DNA from: Bacillota bacterium
Lineage (GTDB): Bacteria > Bacillota > Bacilli > Alicyclobacillales > SLC66
Length of the DNA: 21,593 bases
Assembly (NCBI GenBank): GCA_021821225.1
Contig: JAKACR010000016.1
Coordinates: 1-21,593, forward strand
Reading direction: 5' to 3'
This document shows, one piece after another, positions 1-7,387 of this stretch (position 1 is its first letter; every line of letters starts with the position of its first letter). The translations under genes were made by a program, and so were the position numbers. The notes beneath the pieces are model-generated. The model was not told the DNA's origin. It worked only from the letters and a program-made list of their open reading frames with translations, and did not search any database.

Positions 1-1
1 G

Positions 2-565
2 CCGTATGTGGTGAACAAGGTCCTGGTGCGCGGGCTGGATTACTATACGAAAACGGCGTTTGAATTCATGGAGGACAGCATCGGCGCGATGAGCACGATC
101 CTTGGCGGCGGCCGTTATGACGGTCTGGTGCGCACGCTCGGGGGGCCGGATACGCCGGGCGTCGGCTTTGCCGGCGGCATGGAGCGCCTGATGCTCGCGC
201 GGCGCGCCAACCAAGTCCCGGAAACGGGAGAGGACACCGTCGATGCGTACGTCGTCGGCTTTGGTGAAAGCGGGCGCATGACGGCGGTGCGGGTGGCAAG
301 GGAGTTGCGCGACGCGGGCATCGCGACGGAGGTCGACTATACAAAACGCGGACTTAAGGCACAGATGAAGACGGCGGATCGCCTGCGGGCTCGCGTGGCG
401 GTCTTGTGCGGCGACGACGAGGCGGCGGCGGGGACGGCCGCGGTGCGCGATCTGGTGGAGAAGCGGCAGTCGGGCGTCATGTTCCGGGATGTGGCCGGGC
501 ACGTGGCGCAGATTCTGGCGAACAGGCGGGAGAGAGGAGAGGAAAACGTTGGAGCGGACGCATGA
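2..565 (+). CDS. hisS: Histidine--tRNA ligase, C-terminal part (5' truncated by window edge)
   Basis: Class II aminoacyl-tRNA synthetase that charges tRNA-His in the cytoplasm. The reading frame is open from the first bases of the window, so the N-terminal half with motifs 1 and 2 lies outside. Visible are the histidyl-specific signature LVRGLDYYTKTAFEF, the GGGRYDGL loop, and class II motif 3 in GVGFAGGMERL. An anticodon-binding domain follows (about DAYVVGFGESGRMTAVRVARELR onward, with GIATEVDYTKRGLKAQMKTADR). The stop codon (563-565) overlaps the start of aspS by 17 bases, which implies translational coupling; hisS-aspS is a standard pair in Bacilli. Nothing looks broken in the visible part. 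The GTG codons at 8 and 11 are internal valines, not starts. Confidence 0.97.
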   Translation, partial: PYVVNKVLVRGLDYYTKTAFEFMEDSIGAMSTILGGGRYDGLVRTLGGPDTPGVGFAGGMERLMLARRANQVPETGEDTVDAYVVGFGESGRMTAVRVARELRDAGIATEVDYTKRGLKAQMKTADRLRARVAVLCGDDEAAAGTAAVRDLVEKRQSGVMFRDVAGHVAQILANRRERGEENVGADA

Positions 566-2348
566 GAGCGGAAAGTTGCGGTTGGAGCACGCGGGGCAAG
601 ACGTCGCGCTCGCCGGTTGGGTGGCGCGGCGGCGCGATCTGGGCGGCGTGGTGTTCATCGATCTGCGGGACCGGTCGGGGGTTGTGCAACTGGTGTTTCG
701 CCCGGATATCAGCCAGGAGGCGCTTTATGGCGCCGACAGGCTGCGCAGTGAATACGTGATCGCCGTGAAAGGTGCCGTGGTCGCGCGTGACGCAGACTCC
801 GTCAACCCGAAGGTGGAGACGGGCGAAATCGAGGTGCTGGTGCGCGAACTCACTGTATTGAATACAGCGAAAACGCCGCCTTTCGCGATGGAGGACAGTG
901 GTCCGGTGGATGAGGCCGTGCGCCTGCGCTATCGTTATCTCGACCTGCGGCGGCCGCAGATGCAAAAGACGTTGCAACTGCGCCATCGCGTCATGAAAAG
1001 TGTGCGCGACTTTCTGGACGGACACGGATTCCTGGAAATAGAAACGCCGTATCTGACAAAGAGCACGCCGGAGGGCGCGCGGGACTATCTTGTGCCGTCC
1101 CGCCTGCGGCCGGGCGAGTTTTATGCGCTGCCACAGTCGCCGCAACTGTTCAAACAGTTGCTCATGGTGGCTGGCTATGAGCGCTATTTTCAACTGGTGC
1201 GCTGTTTTCGCGACGAGGACCTGCGCGCCGACAGGCAACCGGAATTTACCCAGCTCGACATGGAGGTATCGTTTGCCGACAAGGAGTACATTCTCAACCT
1301 GATGGAACAGATGGTGGCGGAACTGTTCGCGAACGTGCTTTGCGTCTCGTTGGAGAGGCCGTTTTTGCGGTTGACCTACCGCGAGGCGATGGAACGTTTC
1401 GGATCGGACAAACCCGATCTTCGTTTCGGATTGGAATTGCGCGATGTGTCGTCGGTCGTGGCCGGCAGTGAATTCAAAGTGTTCGGCGATGCGCTGGCGC
1501 GCAAAGGACGGGTCAAGGCCCTGGTCGTGCCGGGGTGCGGTTCCTACAGCCGCAAGGAGATCGAGGAACTGGGCAAGCTGGCCGCTCGCTACAGGGCGAA
1601 GGGGCTTGCGTGGATGGCGGTCGAGGAGGGCGGCGCCGTGCGCTCGCCGATCGCCAAGTTTTTCACTCCGGAGCAGTTGTCCGGCATTGTCGCGCAATCC
1701 ATGGCGCGGCCGGGCGACCTGATCCTGTTTGTCGCAGACCATGCGCGCGTGGTGGCCGATGCGCTCGGGGCTTTGCGGACGCATTTGGGCAGGACGCTCG
1801 GCCTGGTCGAGGAAGGCGTGTACCGCTTTCTTTGGGTCACGGAATTCCCGCAGTTCGAGTACGACGAAGAGGCGAGCCGTTATGTCGCGATGCACCATCC
1901 GTTCACCATGCCGATGGAGGAGGATCTGCCCCTGCTCGAATCGCGGCCGGGCGATGTGCGCGCGCAGGCGTACGATCTTGTCCTAAACGGCTATGAGATC
2001 GGCGGCGGATCCACGCGCATCCACCAGCGCGCCACGCAGGAGCGCATGTTCGCTGCGCTTGGTTTCAGTGATCAGGAGGCGGCTGACAAGTTCGGCTTTT
2101 TTCTCGATGCGTTTGACTACGGGGCGCCGCCGCACGGAGGGATCGCGTTGGGGATGGACCGCTTGGTTATGTTGATGGCGGGTCAGGAGTCGCTGCGCGA
2201 GGTGATCGCATTTCCAAAGACGGCCAGCGCAACGGATCTGATGGTCGAGGCGCCGGCGGAAATTTCGCGGGAGCAGTGGGACACGCTGCGTCTGCAATTG
2301 ATGCCGCCGAAAAAGCCGATGCCGTCCGCTGTTATGGAACGTGTCTGA
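549..2348 (+). CDS. aspS: Aspartate--tRNA ligase
   Basis: Class IIb synthetase that charges tRNA-Asp. The likely start is TTG at 549, giving 599 residues, close to the usual bacterial length of about 590. It is preceded by the purine-rich GGAGAGG site (536-542) at 6-base spacing. Seen in order: an N-terminal OB-fold anticodon domain (AGWVARRRDLGGVVFIDLRD), motif 1 (FLEIETPYLTKSTPEGARDY), the bacterial-type flipping-loop sequence ALPQSPQLFKQLLMVAG, motif 2 (YFQLVRCFRDEDLRADRQPE), the bacterial GAD insertion, then GGGSTRIHQ and motif 3 (GIALGMDRLVMLMAG). The Leu in RRDLGG is what discriminating AspRS enzymes usually carry, where non-discriminating ones often have His; this is a hint only. It overlaps hisS and is probably co-transcribed with it. 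Confidence 0.97.
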   Translation: MERTHESGKLRLEHAGQDVALAGWVARRRDLGGVVFIDLRDRSGVVQLVFRPDISQEALYGADRLRSEYVIAVKGAVVARDADSVNPKVETGEIEVLVRELTVLNTAKTPPFAMEDSGPVDEAVRLRYRYLDLRRPQMQKTLQLRHRVMKSVRDFLDGHGFLEIETPYLTKSTPEGARDYLVPSRLRPGEFYALPQSPQLFKQLLMVAGYERYFQLVRCFRDEDLRADRQPEFTQLDMEVSFADKEYILNLMEQMVAELFANVLCVSLERPFLRLTYREAMERFGSDKPDLRFGLELRDVSSVVAGSEFKVFGDALARKGRVKALVVPGCGSYSRKEIEELGKLAARYRAKGLAWMAVEEGGAVRSPIAKFFTPEQLSGIVAQSMARPGDLILFVADHARVVADALGALRTHLGRTLGLVEEGVYRFLWVTEFPQFEYDEEASRYVAMHHPFTMPMEEDLPLLESRPGDVRAQAYDLVLNGYEIGGGSTRIHQRATQERMFAALGFSDQEAADKFGFFLDAFDYGAPPHGGIALGMDRLVMLMAGQESLREVIAFPKTASATDLMVEAPAEISREQWDTLRLQLMPPKKPMPSAVMERV

Positions 2349-2398
2349 AAAGGGTCGCCCCCTTTGCGACAACTTCTCGCGAGTCTGGAGATGGGATC

Positions 2399-3685
2399 AT
2401 GCATGCCGCGCCGCATCACACACCGCTCGCCGAGCGCATGCGACCGCGTAGTCTCGCGGAGTTTGTGGGGCAATCGCATCTGCTTGGCGACGGTCGTCTG
2501 TTGCCGCGCGTGCTCGCTCGCAGGCAGGTGCTCTCCTGTGTCCTGTGGGGTCCGCCCGGCAGCGGCAAAACGACGCTGGCCCGCCTGATGGCCGACGAGG
2601 CGGGCGCGCGGATGGTCGAGTTATCGGCCGTTTCCTCGGGCGCGAGAGAGTTGCGCGAGGTGTTCGCTGCGGCGGATGAGGAACGCCGCCTGTACGGTCT
2701 GGCGACCGTGCTGTTCGTGGACGAGATTCACCGTTACACCAGGGCGCAACAGGATGTCCTGCTCCCTGCGGTCGAGCGCGGCACGGTTTTTCTGGTCGGG
2801 TGCACGACGCTGAATCCGCGGATCTGCCTGACGGACGCGCTGTTGAGCCGATTGCGGATCTTCGCTTTTCACCCGCTCGACGCCAAGGACATCAAATGGG
2901 CGCTCGACATGGCGCTCGCCGACAAGGAGCGGGGATTGGGAACGGAACGGCTGCGGATTCCGGAACCACTGTGCGCACAACTCGCACAGCGCGTCGGTGG
3001 TGATCTGCGCAAGGCGTTGAATGCGCTGGAGTGGGCCGCGTTGCACGCGGAGGCGGATGAGAACGGGTGGCGGACGGTGGACGCGTCTGACATAGAAGAA
3101 GCGCTTGGCGTCGCGGCGGGAGGGCTGGAAGAGTCAGAAATCTATGATATGCTGAGTGCATTCGGGAAATCGTTGCGCGGCAGTGACAGCGATGCGGCGT
3201 TGTACTGGTTCATGCGGATGGTGGACGCCGGGGCCGACCCGCGTATTCCGGTGCGCAGGCTGATCGTCCATGCCAGCGAGGATGTCGGCATGGCGAATCC
3301 GCAGGCGATGGTTCAGACGGTCGCCGCGCTGCACGCGCTTGAGGCGGTCGGGTTGCCGGAGGCGCGCATTCCGGTCGCGCAGGCGATCATCTATGTCTGC
3401 GAGTCGCCCAAATCCAACAGTGTGGTGGTCGCTCTGGCGCATGTCGAACAGGCCATCGCCCGTTATCCACACGCGATTGTTCCGGTCCATCTGCAGGACA
3501 AGACCTACGAGCGCGACTCTCCGAATCGCAAACCTTACAAGTACCCGCACGATTATCCGGGACATTACGTGACGCAGCAGTATCTTCCGGACGAACTCGC
3601 CGGGGAAGTATGGTACCGTCCCGCCAGTCAGGGATCGGAGGCGCGCATCACGCCGCGCAAGTTGCGAAATGACGCATCGCAATGA
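2399..3685 (+). CDS. rarA: Replication-associated recombination protein RarA (MgsA family AAA+ ATPase)
   Basis: AAA+ ATPase related to clamp-loader and RuvB-type proteins. The family (RarA/MgsA/WRNIP1) acts at stalled replication forks. The predicted 428-residue product has family length. The start chosen is ATG 2399, with GGAG at 2387-2390 about 8 bases upstream; the frame stays open further upstream but only into the aspS 3' end. Walker A is GPPGSGKTT near residue 51 and Walker B is VLFVDEIHRY near residue 104. The family sequences LLPAVERGTVFLVGCTT, LLSRLRIFAFHPL, RRLIVHASEDVGMANPQA and KPYKYPHDYPGHYVTQQYLP are all present. The last stretch belongs to the C-terminal tetramerisation domain. 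It lies about 50 bases after aspS in the same direction. The rarA-cymR neighbourhood is common in Bacilli. Confidence 0.95.
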   Translation: MHAAPHHTPLAERMRPRSLAEFVGQSHLLGDGRLLPRVLARRQVLSCVLWGPPGSGKTTLARLMADEAGARMVELSAVSSGARELREVFAAADEERRLYGLATVLFVDEIHRYTRAQQDVLLPAVERGTVFLVGCTTLNPRICLTDALLSRLRIFAFHPLDAKDIKWALDMALADKERGLGTERLRIPEPLCAQLAQRVGGDLRKALNALEWAALHAEADENGWRTVDASDIEEALGVAAGGLEESEIYDMLSAFGKSLRGSDSDAALYWFMRMVDAGADPRIPVRRLIVHASEDVGMANPQAMVQTVAALHALEAVGLPEARIPVAQAIIYVCESPKSNSVVVALAHVEQAIARYPHAIVPVHLQDKTYERDSPNRKPYKYPHDYPGHYVTQQYLPDELAGEVWYRPASQGSEARITPRKLRNDASQ

Positions 3686-3708
3686 AAAGAATGCTAAATC
3701 GCTCACAA

Positions 3709-3737
3709 TTGACTGGATTGCACTGTGATACTATTTG
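3709..3737 (+). promoter_or_regulatory. Possible sigma-A promoter for the Rrf2 regulator
   Basis: TTGACT at 3709-3714 is followed 17 bases later by TATTTG (3732-3737). The -35 is good and the -10 is weak; TACTAT at 3729 is an alternative -10 with too short a spacer. It lies in the 82-base gap between rarA and the Rrf2 gene. Transcription of cymR-iscS may therefore start here as well as read through from upstream. Confidence 0.35.
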
Positions 3738-3767
3738 AACGTGCCGTGAAATGGTGGTGACAGACTG

Positions 3768-4178
3768 GTGAAAATTTCAACCAAAGGCAGGTACGGTCTT
3801 GTCCTGATGGTTGATCTGGGGATACACGGGCGCGAAGGACCAGTATCGCTAAAATCGGCTGCGGAACGCAAAGGCCTTTCGGATCACTACCTGGAACAAT
3901 TGATTGCGCCGCTGCGCAACGCGGGCTTGGTCAAGAGCGTTCGCGGGGCGTATGGCGGATACCGCCTGGCGCGGCCCGCTGATCAGATCACGACAGGCGA
4001 GGTGCTGCGGGTGCTTGAAGGGCCGATTGCGGTGGTCGACGAAACCGGCGATGGTCTGGAATTGTTCTGGGACCGGCTGCGCGCGAGCATCGAGCAGGTT
4101 CTGGAACAGACAACCGTTGCGGATCTGATCGATATGTGGGGAAAACAGGATGCGAGCGCGCTGATGTTTTACATTTGA
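3768..4178 (+). CDS. cymR: Rrf2-family transcriptional regulator, CymR-like
   Basis: A 136-residue winged-helix DNA-binding protein of the Rrf2 family. The N-terminus MKISTKGRYGLVLMVDLG and the helix-turn-helix/wing region (KGLSDHYLEQLIAPLRNAGLVKSVRGAYGGYRLARP) are family hallmarks. The start is GTG 3768; the ribosome binding site is poor (GGTGG about 12 bases upstream). There are no cysteines at all, so it cannot hold the Fe-S cluster of IscR or NsrR. This favours a CymR-type protein, which in Bacilli represses cysteine uptake and synthesis genes and acts with O-acetylserine sulfhydrylase. It sits 29 bases before the cysteine desulfurase, the usual cymR-iscS order. The target genes are inferred from the family; no operator was identified here. 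Confidence 0.85.
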   Translation: MKISTKGRYGLVLMVDLGIHGREGPVSLKSAAERKGLSDHYLEQLIAPLRNAGLVKSVRGAYGGYRLARPADQITTGEVLRVLEGPIAVVDETGDGLELFWDRLRASIEQVLEQTTVADLIDMWGKQDASALMFYI

Positions 4179-4207
4179 ACGCACAGCATGACGGAGAGGG
4201 GAGCGGG

Positions 4208-5344
4208 ATGGACGGCAGCATCTATCTGGACAATGCCGCGACCACGCGACTTCATCCGGCCGTGCGGGATGCGATGGAACCGTTTTTCGGCGATGTGTTC
4301 GGCAATCCTTCGAGTCTGCACCGCGCAGGTCGCGCGGCCAGGCGGGCGGTCGAACAGGCGCGCAGTGATGTGGCGGACGCGCTTGGCGCCGAACCCGACG
4401 AAATCGTCTTTACGGGCGGCGGCACGGAAGCGAACGTCCTCGCCCTGATGGGTATCTGGCGCAGGGCGGAGAAGCCGGGATTCGTGACGTCGGCGATAGA
4501 GCATCATGCAGTGTTGAATGCGGTGTCGTTGATAGAAGAATATGGATGCGATCCGAGATTGGCGGCGCCCGGGGAGGACGGCGTTCTAACCGTTGATCGG
4601 GTGTTGGCGCAGGTGGACGACCGGACCGGTCTGGCGAGCGTCATGTGGGTCAACAACGAGACCGGCGCGATTCAACCGATTGTCGAGTTGGCGCAGGAAC
4701 TGAGCGAGCGGGGCATTTTGCTGCACACGGATGCGGTGCAGGCCATCGGTGAGTTGGCGATCGACCTGCGCAGGGTTCCGGTGGCCGCCTTGACGGTCAG
4801 CGCGCACAAGATCCACGGGCCAAAGGGAGTCGGTGTGTTGTTTTTGCGCCGTGGCACCCCTTTTTCACCGCTTGTGCAAGGCGGCGGACAGGAACGCAAC
4901 CGCCGTGGCGGCACGGAGAATGTGGCGGCGATCGCAGGGTGCGCGAAGGCTGTCATTTTGGCCGCAAAACAGCGCGAGGAAAGGGTGAGCGCGCTGGGCG
5001 GCCTGCGCGTGCGGTTCTGTCAAGTGCTCAGCCGGGAGCTTGACGGTGTGCGGTTTCATGCGGAGACAAACGCGGTTTCCCATATCGTGAATGTCGCATT
5101 CGAGGGTGTGCTGGCCGAGACGCTGCTGATCGATCTCGATTTGCAGGGGATTGCCGCATCCAGCGGCTCGGCGTGCACATCCGGTTCCCGTCAGGTGTCG
5201 CACGTGCTTACGGCAATGGGGATTTCCGAAGCGGAGGCGCGGTCCTCCGTGCGATTCAGTTTTGCGGTGGACAACACGCTCTCGCAGGTTGAGGACGCGG
5301 CGCGCATCGTTGCGGACAGCGTAAAAAGATTGCGACGACTATAA
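4208..5344 (+). CDS. Cysteine desulfurase (IscS/NifS family)
   Basis: PLP-dependent enzyme that converts L-cysteine to alanine plus enzyme-bound persulfide, feeding sulfur to tRNA thiolation and Fe-S cluster assembly. ATG 4208 follows a GGAGAGG/GGGAG purine-rich stretch and gives 378 residues, the usual length. The PLP lysine is Lys201 in SAHKIHGPKG. The catalytic cysteine is Cys323 in SSGSACTSGSRQ, the longer active-site loop of group I (IscS/NifS-like) enzymes rather than SufS. DNAATTRLHP at the N-terminus and GNPSSLHRAGR are also typical. In many Bacilli this gene is followed by mnmA (tRNA 2-thiouridylase), for which the YrvO-type desulfurase is the sulfur donor. Here a small zinc-ribbon gene follows instead, so the partner must be encoded elsewhere. 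Confidence 0.95.
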   Translation: MDGSIYLDNAATTRLHPAVRDAMEPFFGDVFGNPSSLHRAGRAARRAVEQARSDVADALGAEPDEIVFTGGGTEANVLALMGIWRRAEKPGFVTSAIEHHAVLNAVSLIEEYGCDPRLAAPGEDGVLTVDRVLAQVDDRTGLASVMWVNNETGAIQPIVELAQELSERGILLHTDAVQAIGELAIDLRRVPVAALTVSAHKIHGPKGVGVLFLRRGTPFSPLVQGGGQERNRRGGTENVAAIAGCAKAVILAAKQREERVSALGGLRVRFCQVLSRELDGVRFHAETNAVSHIVNVAFEGVLAETLLIDLDLQGIAASSGSACTSGSRQVSHVLTAMGISEAEARSSVRFSFAVDNTLSQVEDAARIVADSVKRLRRL

Positions 5345-5400
5345 AAGGCTTGAATTGGACAGGCTTTTGGAAGATGTTGAAATGCGAGGAGAGTGCAGAG

Positions 5401-5601
5401 ATGGAACGGTGCCCGCATTGCAATTGCCGGGATATTGGGAAGATCGGCAATAACCAGTTCTACTGCTGGAATTGTTTTATGGAATTCGCGCTGGTCGGCG
5501 ATGAGGTCAAGATCTACCATGTGGATGAAGACGGCAGCCTGGTCGCGTTTGCGCCGGAACCGCTTGAGGCGGAGCCGAGGTCGGCTGCGGCCGCATCGTA
5601 A
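5401..5601 (+). CDS. Small zinc-ribbon protein, function unknown
   Basis: A 66-residue protein with two cysteine pairs, CPHC (residues 3-6) and CWNC (about 25-28), spaced as in a zinc ribbon: MERCPHCNCRDIGKIGNNQF then YCWNCFMEF. The C-terminal half is acidic and alanine-rich and may be flexible. The start chosen is ATG 5401 with GAGGAG at 5386-5391, nine bases upstream. The frame is open back to ATG 5350, but that start has no ribosome binding site and would add unrelated sequence. It lies 56 bases after the cysteine desulfurase and is probably in the same transcript. A metal-binding role is inferred from the cysteines; no specific family was recognised. Confidence 0.75.
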   Translation: MERCPHCNCRDIGKIGNNQFYCWNCFMEFALVGDEVKIYHVDEDGSLVAFAPEPLEAEPRSAAAAS

Positions 5602-5637
5602 AAACTGTGAATTCCGCCTGCGCAAGACGACAGGACG

Positions 5638-5666
5638 GTTCCCTTTTTAAACAGCCTCTTTTTCTG
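5638..5666 (+). repeat. Degenerate copy of the dispersed repeat end
   Basis: The stretch CCCTTTTTAAACAGCCTCTTT (in pieces: CCCTTTTTAAACAG, CCTCTTT) resembles the right end of the intact repeat at 14697-14719 (CCCACTTTTTGAACAG, GCTCTTT), with a few mismatches and a one-base gap. It is probably a decayed fragment, but the similarity is short and could be chance. Confidence 0.3.
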
Positions 5667-5705
5667 GCTTGGGAGCCGTTCTTTGCGTGTATGACGTTTG
5701 CGCCG

Positions 5706-5714
5706 TGTTATGAT
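5706..5714 (+). promoter_or_regulatory. Possible extended -10 promoter
   Basis: TGTTATGAT reads as an extended -10 element (TGn followed by TATGAT). It lies 32 bases before the start of the small membrane protein gene and 19 bases before its ribosome binding site. The nearest -35-like sequence (TTGCGT at 5683) is 20 bases away, so the extended -10 would have to carry most of the recognition. Confidence 0.4.
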
Positions 5715-5745
5715 GCTGTGAGAGAAGGTGGCAAGGAGGGCGATG

Positions 5746-6000
5746 ATGGAGACAAACGCACTGCGCATCGCAATCGCACTGATCATTTTTGCCGCATTCC
5801 TGTTCATCCAGCGCAAGCAAAAAAGAATTTCTGATTCGTACCTCGAACGGTTGAAGATGGGACCCAAAGCGCATATGGAGCACCTGGCGGATGAGGCGGA
5901 GTGGAGGGACGGGGAGAAGCGTGCGCCGGACGGCGACCGGAGTCCGGCAGGCGCAGTTGAGGATGGCGACGCGCGGGAAACGGACCCAGGGGAGCAGTGA
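5746..6000 (+). CDS. Small single-span membrane protein, function unknown
   Basis: Predicted 84-residue protein. Residues about 6-22 (LRIAIALIIFAAFLFIQ) form one hydrophobic helix, followed at once by a basic RKQKRIS stop-transfer segment and a long hydrophilic tail rich in acidic residues and Pro/Gly. The topology is probably N-out/C-in. The start was chosen as the second of two adjacent ATG codons (5746) because AAGGAGGG at 5733-5740 is five bases upstream; ATG 5743 is possible. The stop codon lies inside a stretch that matches the dispersed repeat (GATAAAGTCCGC, 5999 onward). The end of the gene may therefore have been redefined by repeat sequence. No family recognised. Confidence 0.65.
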   Translation: METNALRIAIALIIFAAFLFIQRKQKRISDSYLERLKMGPKAHMEHLADEAEWRDGEKRAPDGDRSPAGAVEDGDARETDPGEQ

Positions 6001-6024
6001 TAAAGTCCGCAGAGCAGGCGCGCC
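5999..6024 (+). repeat. Partial copy of dispersed repeat (left inner arm)
   Basis: The 26 bases beginning GATAAAGTCCGCAGAGCAGG match 14564-14589 in the intact repeat (GATAAAGTCCGCACAGCAGG and onward) with only two differences. The rest of the element is not visible on either side. This is therefore a truncated or internally rearranged copy. It overlaps the last two bases of the small membrane protein gene. Confidence 0.6.
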
Positions 6025-6051
6025 ACCATCAGCAGGATGAAAATGTGCTGG

Positions 6052-6126
6052 GCCGCCAGTATCCCTTTGCTCGTCGCGAGTTTAGCGATAGCGGTGTCCG
6101 ATCAGGAGCAAAGGGATACTGGCGGC
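6052..6126. repeat. Perfect 21-bp inverted repeat, 33-base loop
   Basis: The left arm is 6052-6072 (begins GCCGCCAGTATCCC, ends TTTGCTC). The right arm is 6106-6126 (begins GAGCAAAGGG, ends ATACTGGCGGC). They are exact reverse complements over 21 bases. No T-run follows, so it does not look like an intrinsic terminator in either direction. It lies in the 217-base gap before the AI-2E-family gene and directly after a partial copy of the dispersed repeat. It could be a miniature mobile element, a palindromic repeat unit or an RNA structure in the leader. Confidence 0.85.
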
Positions 6127-6170
6127 TGGCATCTGACCCGCTTTTCAAGATATACCCGCGCGGCGAGGCA

Positions 6171-6176
6171 TATACT
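6171..6176 (+). promoter_or_regulatory. Possible -10 element before the AI-2E-family gene
   Basis: TATACT at 6171-6176 is a good -10 match about 42 bases before the start codon. No convincing -35 lies 16-18 bases upstream; TTTCAA (6143) is 22 bases away. Confidence 0.25.
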
Positions 6177-6217
6177 GTTTCCGAGCGGCTTGTACGTCTG
6201 AAGTTGGAGGATGCGCC

Positions 6218-7285
6218 ATGAAACTGCAGGATCGCGCGGACAGAACACTCTATTCCGCCGTCACCACCCTGCTGGTCCTCGGCTGCATCGAATTGCTCGG
6301 ACAACTGCGCGGTTTCTTCCTTGATATCTGGCGCATCGTCTGGGCGGTCGCCGGACCGCTTGTCGTCGCCCTGATCGCGACGTATGTGCTGCGGCCCGTG
6401 GTGGATCTGCTGCACGCGCGCCGCGTTCCGCGCACGATGGCCATTTTACTGATCTATATCGTACTGGCCGCGCTGGGCGGCGTGGTCCTTGTGAATCTCA
6501 TGCCGGTGTTCGGCGCGCAACTGGGCGCTCTGCTCAAACAACTGCCCGCCTTTGTGACGGTATTCAACAACATGCTGGATCATCTGTCCTTTGCCGCACG
6601 CGTTTTGCCAAACGGCGTCCGGCTCGGATTGGAACGCGCGCTTACCGCTGCAGAGACGGGTGTGGTCGCGTGGCTGTCCGGGGCGTTGCTCGGAATCCGC
6701 GATATTATCAGCGGCGCGGTCTCGGCTCTGGTCATTCCGTTTCTCACATTTTATCTGCTGAAGGATTATTCGCTGTTCACGCAGTTGGTGGTGCGGTTGT
6801 TCCCCGCCGCCCGGCGCGAAGCGGTGGCGCGCATTCTGTCCGGCGTGGATCATTCGCTCGGACTGTATGTGCGCGGCCAGTTGCTGGTCATGCTGCTGGT
6901 CGGAACGGCCACGCTGGCCGGGCTGCTCGTCGTGGGGATGCCTTATGCGCTGCTGTTGTCGGCCATTGTCGCGCTGACCAACGTGATCCCTTACGTGGGG
7001 CCGTTTCTCGGCGCCGCGCCCGCCCTGCTGATGGCGTTTGGCGTCTCCAACGTGATGCTGGTCAAGGTGTTGCTGGTCAATCTCGTCGTGCAGCAGTTGG
7101 AGGGCAATGTGATCTCCCCGTGGATCATGGGGCGCACGATGAACCTCCATCCTGTCGTCATCCTGCTTGCCATCATGTTTGCCGGAGAGACGGGCGGAGT
7201 GGTCGGACTGATCTTTGCGGTGCCGCTCCTGGCCGTGCTGAAGGTCGTCTGGGAGCAGGTGCGCGCGACGCGATCCGGCGCGTGA
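6218..7285 (+). CDS. AI-2E (PerM/YtvI) family membrane transporter
   Basis: A 355-residue integral membrane protein with about seven to eight hydrophobic helices. Two or three lie in the first 95 residues (for example VTTLLVLGCIELLGQL and PLVVALIATYVLRPVVDLL). An amphipathic region follows (LGALLKQLPAFVTVFNNMLDHL), then the conserved C-terminal core with GALLGIRDIISGAVSALVIP, FLTFYLLKD, LVGMPYALLLSAIVALTNVI and YVGPFLGAAPALLMAF. These are hallmarks of the family, whose members export autoinducer-2 or act as ion/H+ antiporters; the substrate cannot be told from sequence. ATG 6218 has GGAGG (6206-6210) seven bases upstream. The gene stands alone between repeats. A later ATG or GTG is unlikely to be the start. 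Confidence 0.9.
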   Translation: MKLQDRADRTLYSAVTTLLVLGCIELLGQLRGFFLDIWRIVWAVAGPLVVALIATYVLRPVVDLLHARRVPRTMAILLIYIVLAALGGVVLVNLMPVFGAQLGALLKQLPAFVTVFNNMLDHLSFAARVLPNGVRLGLERALTAAETGVVAWLSGALLGIRDIISGAVSALVIPFLTFYLLKDYSLFTQLVVRLFPAARREAVARILSGVDHSLGLYVRGQLLVMLLVGTATLAGLLVVGMPYALLLSAIVALTNVIPYVGPFLGAAPALLMAFGVSNVMLVKVLLVNLVVQQLEGNVISPWIMGRTMNLHPVVILLAIMFAGETGGVVGLIFAVPLLAVLKVVWEQVRATRSGA

Positions 7286-7338
7286 GCAAGTCCGGTTGCG
7301 CAAAACGGTGCTCGGGCTATTATTGTATCCCAGGGGGC

Positions 7339-7365
7339 AGTGCGCCTGCGCTGATTTGGATTATC
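7339..7365 (+). repeat. Partial copy of dispersed repeat (right inner arm)
   Basis: AGTGCGCCTGCGCTGATTTG and the following GATTATC match 14637-14663 of the intact repeat (AGTGCGCCTGCCGTAATTTG, GGTGATC) at most positions. No terminal inverted repeat is visible. It abuts the broken 5' end of the alpha/beta hydrolase remnant, so it may mark the site where that gene was disrupted. Confidence 0.45.
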
Positions 7366-7387
7366 ACCGCTCCCCAGAGGGAGATGA

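Noticed and set aside
477..1898. Long minus-strand open frame of 473 codons
   Set aside because: It lies wholly opposite aspS, has no recognisable motifs and a His/Gln/Arg-rich composition typical of antisense frames in high-GC genes.
6446..7303. Minus-strand open frame of 285 codons opposite the AI-2E-family gene
   Set aside because: Rich in His, Gln and Asp with no hydrophobic core or motifs; a shadow of the real gene.
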